This document shows, piece by piece, positions 59,250 through 64,000 of a stretch of 64,000 nucleotides of DNA (positions within the stretch are counted from its first letter, which is position 1; the number at the start of each line of letters is the position of its first letter). The stretch spans positions 446,168 through 510,167 of the forward strand of contig VUYV01000047.1 of NCBI GenBank assembly GCA_008711295.1. The letters are read 5' to 3'. The stretch is from Anarhynchus alexandrinus (taxonomy: Eukaryota; Chordata; Aves; Charadriiformes; Charadriidae). The position numbers and the translations under genes are program-made. The notes under the pieces were generated by a model. The model was not told where the DNA came from, made no database searches, and saw only the letters and a list, made by a program, of their open reading frames with translations.

Positions 59250-61900
59250 GACACTGCAGCAAGAAGGTGGGAGGCAGGGAAGCCCCACACATGCTTTGCT
59301 GAGGGCTGTCACCAGCAGGCGCAGCTCAGGAAGAGGGTTTCCACATGCAGAGCATCACCAGGTTTTAGAACCGACCCAAACCACCGGCACTTCTTTTGCG
59401 CTTGTTTTAAAAGAAGCCTTCAAGTGAGCAGAAGCAATATAGCTGGCTGCGCGTCGCTGCTGTGAAATGCATTAAGCCATTTGATTTAATAAATGATGCA
59501 ATTACAATTATACGTATTAAACATGACTGCCCGGTGTACAGCAAACTACCAAACAGCGTGTTTCAGAAAAGCTGCTCTGTCAGCTTACGTCGGGCTAGAT
59601 GAATTAACCAGACACACCGAGCATTTCTAAGGGGAATCACAGATGCGATACATTCAAGTGTCCATCTCTATTAATTCAGCCTGTGCTTTGATTTCCACCT
59701 TCATGCCAGAAAATGGGATTCCTGCAAGGGAAGGCACAGAGCACATTGGCAGACGCAAACCTCCCGGCGCATATACCTCCCTCATACAAGACACACTGCT
59801 AATGATGAGCGTGAAAAGTCCCATGGCATCCCTCCACTATCACTTCACTCCATCCTTTTTACGCACTGACATGCAAGAGATATCACTTGGATATGGATAA
59901 ATGGAAAAAAAAAAGTAACTGAAGACACATTCTCCTTCTTTTGCCCCAAATACCATATCAGATATGAGCAAAAGCAAGTTTTTTCAAGTGTCTTCAACTT
60001 TGCAGAGATGCATCTAGATAGATATACAGTACAAACTCCCATGAAATGATGCACCAGCTTCCTGTAGAATAAAAACAGACAGAAAAAAAACTGGTACTAT
60101 ACATTTATACCAGACTTTTGTGACCTGTTTGCTGTTGCTGGGCAAGGGAATGTTATCCCAGCATTCAGAACAGGTTAAATCACTTACAAATTTTTGGGAT
60201 GCTCTTCTCAGCCCCAAAGCAGTCTATCCTCACACTGATAAAAATGTACGTGCAACTGCTGCGTGACACTTTGCAGAGCAGTGCTCTCCGAATTATTCAG
60301 GAGCCACGCTCAGAGCGCGTTCATTCCTCCTTGCAAGGATGGGAACGGGCACAGCTGCGAGTACAGAGTAAAGCTCCTCTTAAATTTGCTTTGAAAAGCA
60401 TTTGTCAGGTTTCATAGTCAGCTAAATCAACCAATCTGATTTTAGCAGAGAAACAGAGTGATGAGGACCGGCCGATTCAGGCTTTTTCCTCCTCAGGAAG
60501 TCCTTGATGAGAACAGTTTTTCTCAGCAATTTTGTTTGCTTCAGCCTCACCCACAGTACCTCTCCTCCATCAGATGGTGACGGTCCCAGCCAGGGGTGTC
60601 CCAGGATGTGGGACCACAGGGTTTCTTCAAATTCCCCCTTCAACATAAAAACACATTTCCCGAATAGCACAGCTGTCTCCAAACAAGCCCCTGACACCAC
60701 GAGCACAGAGAAAGCGAGAGCCACTGCAGGGCCCATTAATCAGGGGCTCCAGCATTGCAAGGGCTGTAATCAGAGAAAAATAACACCAGATAACAGTTTC
60801 TCATTGCTTTTGATAGTCAGTGGAAAATGGCCAAAAACCCAAAAGGACCCTCTCGGCTTTAGCCGCTTTAATGCATTTTTTTGTTCCTTTTTTCCCCACC
60901 AGCGATTTCTTCCTCTGGTGGGACTGTTCCTCTTGCTTGATTCAATAATTTCAACATTTCTGAGACAGAAGCGTAACAAATAAGGAAACCCCAGAGTTTG
61001 CCTCTTCCTATAGTACCGGAACACTGTATCACAGTCTTGCCCGCATCGGTGCATGTGGAGACCTCTCCCAAAACCAAACCCAACAAACTCTTCATGAGAT
61101 CATTTGCAAAGTGCAAATGAAACGGGGCAGCTGCTTTTCACCATTTCTGCCACGAAAAGGCCACGCAGCGTTTGCTTCCAGCGGGTGGTACTTAGAGACG
61201 TGGTTTAGTCTGGGCTTCCCGTGAAACATCTGCCCTCACGTTTCTGCAACACACTGATCTAAAACCAGGAACTCTCCAGAAATCCCTCCTCGGACAGCGT
61301 GATCCCACTCCTGCTTCCACGAGTTCTGGGCAAAACCAACTGTGTCATTTTGTGAGTCACCGTGAGCCTCCAACGGCGCGTTTCTGAGCAGCCTTCGAAA
61401 TAAATAGCAATAAAACGCCGGCAGCTTTTGTTGTCCTGTTTGTTTAGGGTTTTATTTTGCCTTGTGCTCCATCTGTGTCGCTTTCCTATTGCGCCGCTCC
61501 CAAGCGGAAGCGTGTCAGCGTGTTTTATTTAGGGGGGAAAAAAAAAAAATGAGCAGCCTCTCTGGAATTCTTTCATTTGCCATTTTATTATCATCGAGAG
61601 CACCTACTTCCAGATGGAAATGCAGATTGGCACGAACTGCGAGCTTTCGCCGCTACCTTCTGTTCACTCCCGCTTTGCCAGGAAAGATTATGTCCCCGGA
61701 CAAGCTGGAACTTCATGCCAATGGCAGATAGTCCCATTGAATTAGTCCTTCCCAGGTTCATTTTAGCAATTTGCATTAAGTTTTGCTGTTTGTTTACACT
61801 GCCCATGGCCCGGGTCTGTCAGGTCTATCTATACCACCCGGCGTTAAGATGTTGTAAGACTTTTTTTTATTTTTTAATGGATAAATTTGATATTAAGATT
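59231..61900. other. Non-coding sequence, no gene seen
   Basis: The part 61130-61520 retains scattered CpGs, including AACGGCGCG near 61374. Paired FOX-like motifs (TGTTTGTTTAC) occur near 61787. Frames at 60422-60983 overlap on both strands without any recognised domain. Confidence 0.55.
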
Positions 61901-62308
61901 CATTCTAAACAAGTGTCTTGACAAAAATATCATCAGACTTCTTTTCTGCAAGGGGCTTCGTGGCAGCACGGGAATGAGCGCGCTTTGCATAGCAAAGTTT
62001 AGTTGGACTCAACTAAACCCGCCCTGATTTCAGCCTGGTATTGCAAATCCCAGTAATTACCACCACGTATTTCACCATCCTCCGGTGCATTGCACAAATT
62101 GAAAAATATGTTTTCATCTCCCGGCTCAAAGTATCCTCACTAATAGCCAACAGTGAAAATAATCATCACAGCACAGCGGCGAAACCAAGGCGTAGACAGC
62201 GCTTCAACATCATGTGCAAACGAGTGGAGAATCCAACTCAATCTTAAAGCAACTGGACTGAGAAACTCGAATCTAAAAAAAGGTAAAATAGACAGAGAAG
62301 TATAGCCA

Positions 62309-62322
62309 GTTGCCATGGCGAC
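62309..62322. promoter_or_regulatory. RFX X-box-like palindrome
   Basis: GTTGCCATGGCGAC matches the canonical RFX X-box GTTGCC-AT-GGCAAC at 13 of 14 positions. RFX factors bind such sites in ciliary-gene promoters and in conserved enhancers. No promoter or first exon is visible next to it, so an enhancer site or chance are the alternatives. Confidence 0.4.
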
Positions 62323-63135
62323 GGCAAGATATGAAAGCAAGAACTGATGGAACCTTTACAGTTATTTAAATGCTTATTATAACATTATGCAAAACGGCTG
62401 AGTAAAGAAAGCAGAGAGGTTAACGTACTTACAAGAAAAACAGTCATTGCGAGATGAGCAAGGTAACAATTTATAAGTCAGAAATGAGGCCCTGTTTAAA
62501 TTGAGCCATTTGAAATAATGATATAATTATGCCCTCTTAAATTAACGAGGGAAATTTGTTTTGAAGAGCGGAGAAAGGAGGGAACGCTCGTCTGGCCACA
62601 GCATTTGGGTGTGAAATCACTTCTCACCAAGAGCTGCACAAGTCCTCCTCCAGCATCTCGTCTTCACACCCCTCAGCCCCAGCCATCCCCGTGCTCGGGG
62701 AAATGGCTCAAGGGTGAGACCTGAGCCATACCAGAGTCTCACCGTGGTCCTTTGGGTTTTGCAGCATCTCCCTTTTGGATCCTCTCCCTTTTCCTTCCAG
62801 TAGATGCTCTGCTCTGAGCAGTGGGATGACACAAGGTGAGCACGGTCGTACATAATGACGGAACAGAGACTCGGAGCCAGGACTTCCCCTGAAACTCAGG
62901 TTTGGTGCAGAAACAAGATACTATCACCCACAGATGAAAGCAAATCAAGGCACGTCAGACAGCAAGTTCACCATCCACAAAGACCTACCATGTCCCGCTG
63001 TCCCAAAATGTTCACCCACCCCCTTCACAAGCTACATGGTGCTCTGCCTGTACCTCTCTCAAGGGGCCAGAAGGATTTATTACCCTTCCTCCTGTGAAAA
63101 AAAACCAAAAAAAAAAAAAAAAAAAAGAGGCTTAC

Positions 63136-63205
63136 CTCTTCTTGCCCCGTAACTCATCCCAAGCCTGGAGCAGGGCTGCCTGGTGTGGACTTTTCTCCGG
63201 AGACG
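63136..63205 (-). other. Candidate 70-bp exon on the minus strand (unproven)
   Basis: On the minus strand the acceptor reads TTCTGCTTGACTCTCATCAG and the donor AAGAG|GTAAGCC, both good. Two frames are open. One, SPEKSPHQAALLQAWDELRG, has a helix-like, protein-like composition. I recognise no family. The intron start runs straight into a long T tract, so the element may be accidental. Confidence 0.22.
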
Positions 63206-64000
63206 CTGATGAGAGTCAAGCAGAATAAATCCCATTACAGTCGCGCTCAGGCCCTTGGGCTCGGCTCCTTCCTATAGTCATTTGTCAAGTGCTTTTCATC
63301 TGAAACATGATTCTGGGATTCAATTACTTTATAAAGTCAATATTTTAGGTCACAGCTTATGCATCAACAAAGACATCTCCAGGGATTAGAGTTTAGCGTG
63401 GTGGAGCTCTAAGTAATGTTCCCTGCACCGCTCCAGCTAAAAAAGTCAATAACGAAGGTTTGTTCCCCCCACATTTCACTCTCAGAGGCTGCAAAATTAT
63501 TGTTCACTTTTGTAAATTTAAACCATCGAGAAGAAGCAAATGTTCCTGGCTTCATTATTTCCAGAGAGATAAAACAGGATGGCTCCACTGCCTCCTCTCC
63601 ACCTTCTTGGCAATGCTTTCCCCCTGCTGAGCTAATGAACGAGCACGGGTCAAGCAATTCGCTCAGGATGGGTTTTGCCCACGCAAAGGGCCAACACAAG
63701 GTCTGGAGCATCGCTTAACCCTCTGTGCAGGTGTGGATATCTGGTAGCAGAGACGGATTTTCGGTATTGGAGAGTCTTCCAGTCTGTCTCAAATTTCTAA
63801 ACCTCCCAAAAAGGCAACGCTCGAGCCGTACTGTTAGTACCAGCGGTTCTAAACCCAGTGAGACTGAGCCCTAAACCCAGTGTCTAAACCTTCTGGAGCA
63901 GGCTGCACATGCCCCTAATAAAACAGAAAGCAGTCCCCTTTGGGGCAGATTCTGCAATTAGCTGAGGTCTCCCAGGTACCTGCTAGAGGGACCAAAGGTA

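Larger units (their letters stand above)
61901..64000. other. Non-coding with X-box-like site and candidate exon
   Basis: The segment 62285-62560 is A+T-rich and motif-dense and includes an X-box-like site. An A8-CC-A20 tract lies at 63097-63126. A minus-strand splice-bounded open segment lies at 63136-63205. No complete gene is seen up to the end of the window. Confidence 0.5.

Noticed and set aside
62398..62500. Minus-strand GTAAGTACG donor with an open segment upstream
   Set aside because: The acceptor (AATTTAAACAG) is poor. The sequence fits better as part of the A+T-rich motif-dense stretch.

Overview
The window reads as non-coding DNA from a bird genome. The dispersed repeats I can identify are all CR1 non-LTR retrotransposons, recognised by the ATTCTATG-type octamer tail (or its reverse complement), the conserved 3' hairpin CCCTGCC-ATA-GGCAGGG, and ORF2-type coding text upstream of it. 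I see no Alu, B1, L1 or DNA-transposon text, no bacterial gene organisation, and no complete protein-coding gene, tRNA, rRNA or CRISPR array. The exact species cannot be read from the sequence. The region behaves like an intergenic stretch or a very large intron.

Layout. Positions 1-36000 hold fourteen CR1 pieces of clearly different ages. An ancient amniote-type copy lies at 32120-33147, with a young copy directly against it. An old copy at 1119-1795 still shows reverse-transcriptase motifs. Intermediate copies include 6261, 14604, 19880, 28382 and 35365. Seven near-identical young copies of one subfamily lie at 7837, 9289, 23757, 26441, 31719, 33148 and 59094. The longest open frame in the window, 23565-24422 on the minus strand, is the C-terminal end of CR1 ORF2 plus flanking sequence. 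From 35705 to 53308 there is no recognisable CR1 for about 17.6 kb. The repeats return at 53309, 56612, 57207 and 59094.

The unique sequence between repeats contains: a small CpG-island-like segment (17543-17812); a second CpG-rich stretch that coincides with a splice-bounded open segment (21707-21870); several other splice-bounded open segments, of which 55422-55481 and 44636-44728 look best; a 139-nt imperfect palindrome (55797-55935); an RFX X-box-like site (62309-62322); and simple repeats. None of these is proven functional. Pseudo-exons are common in vertebrate non-coding DNA, and conservation or RNA data would decide.

There are no genes to assemble into a pathway. The most informative structure is the CR1 record. 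Three young insertions carry short duplications at the 5' truncation junction. One copy has an internal deletion. One subfamily keeps the ORF2 frame open through its 3' end.
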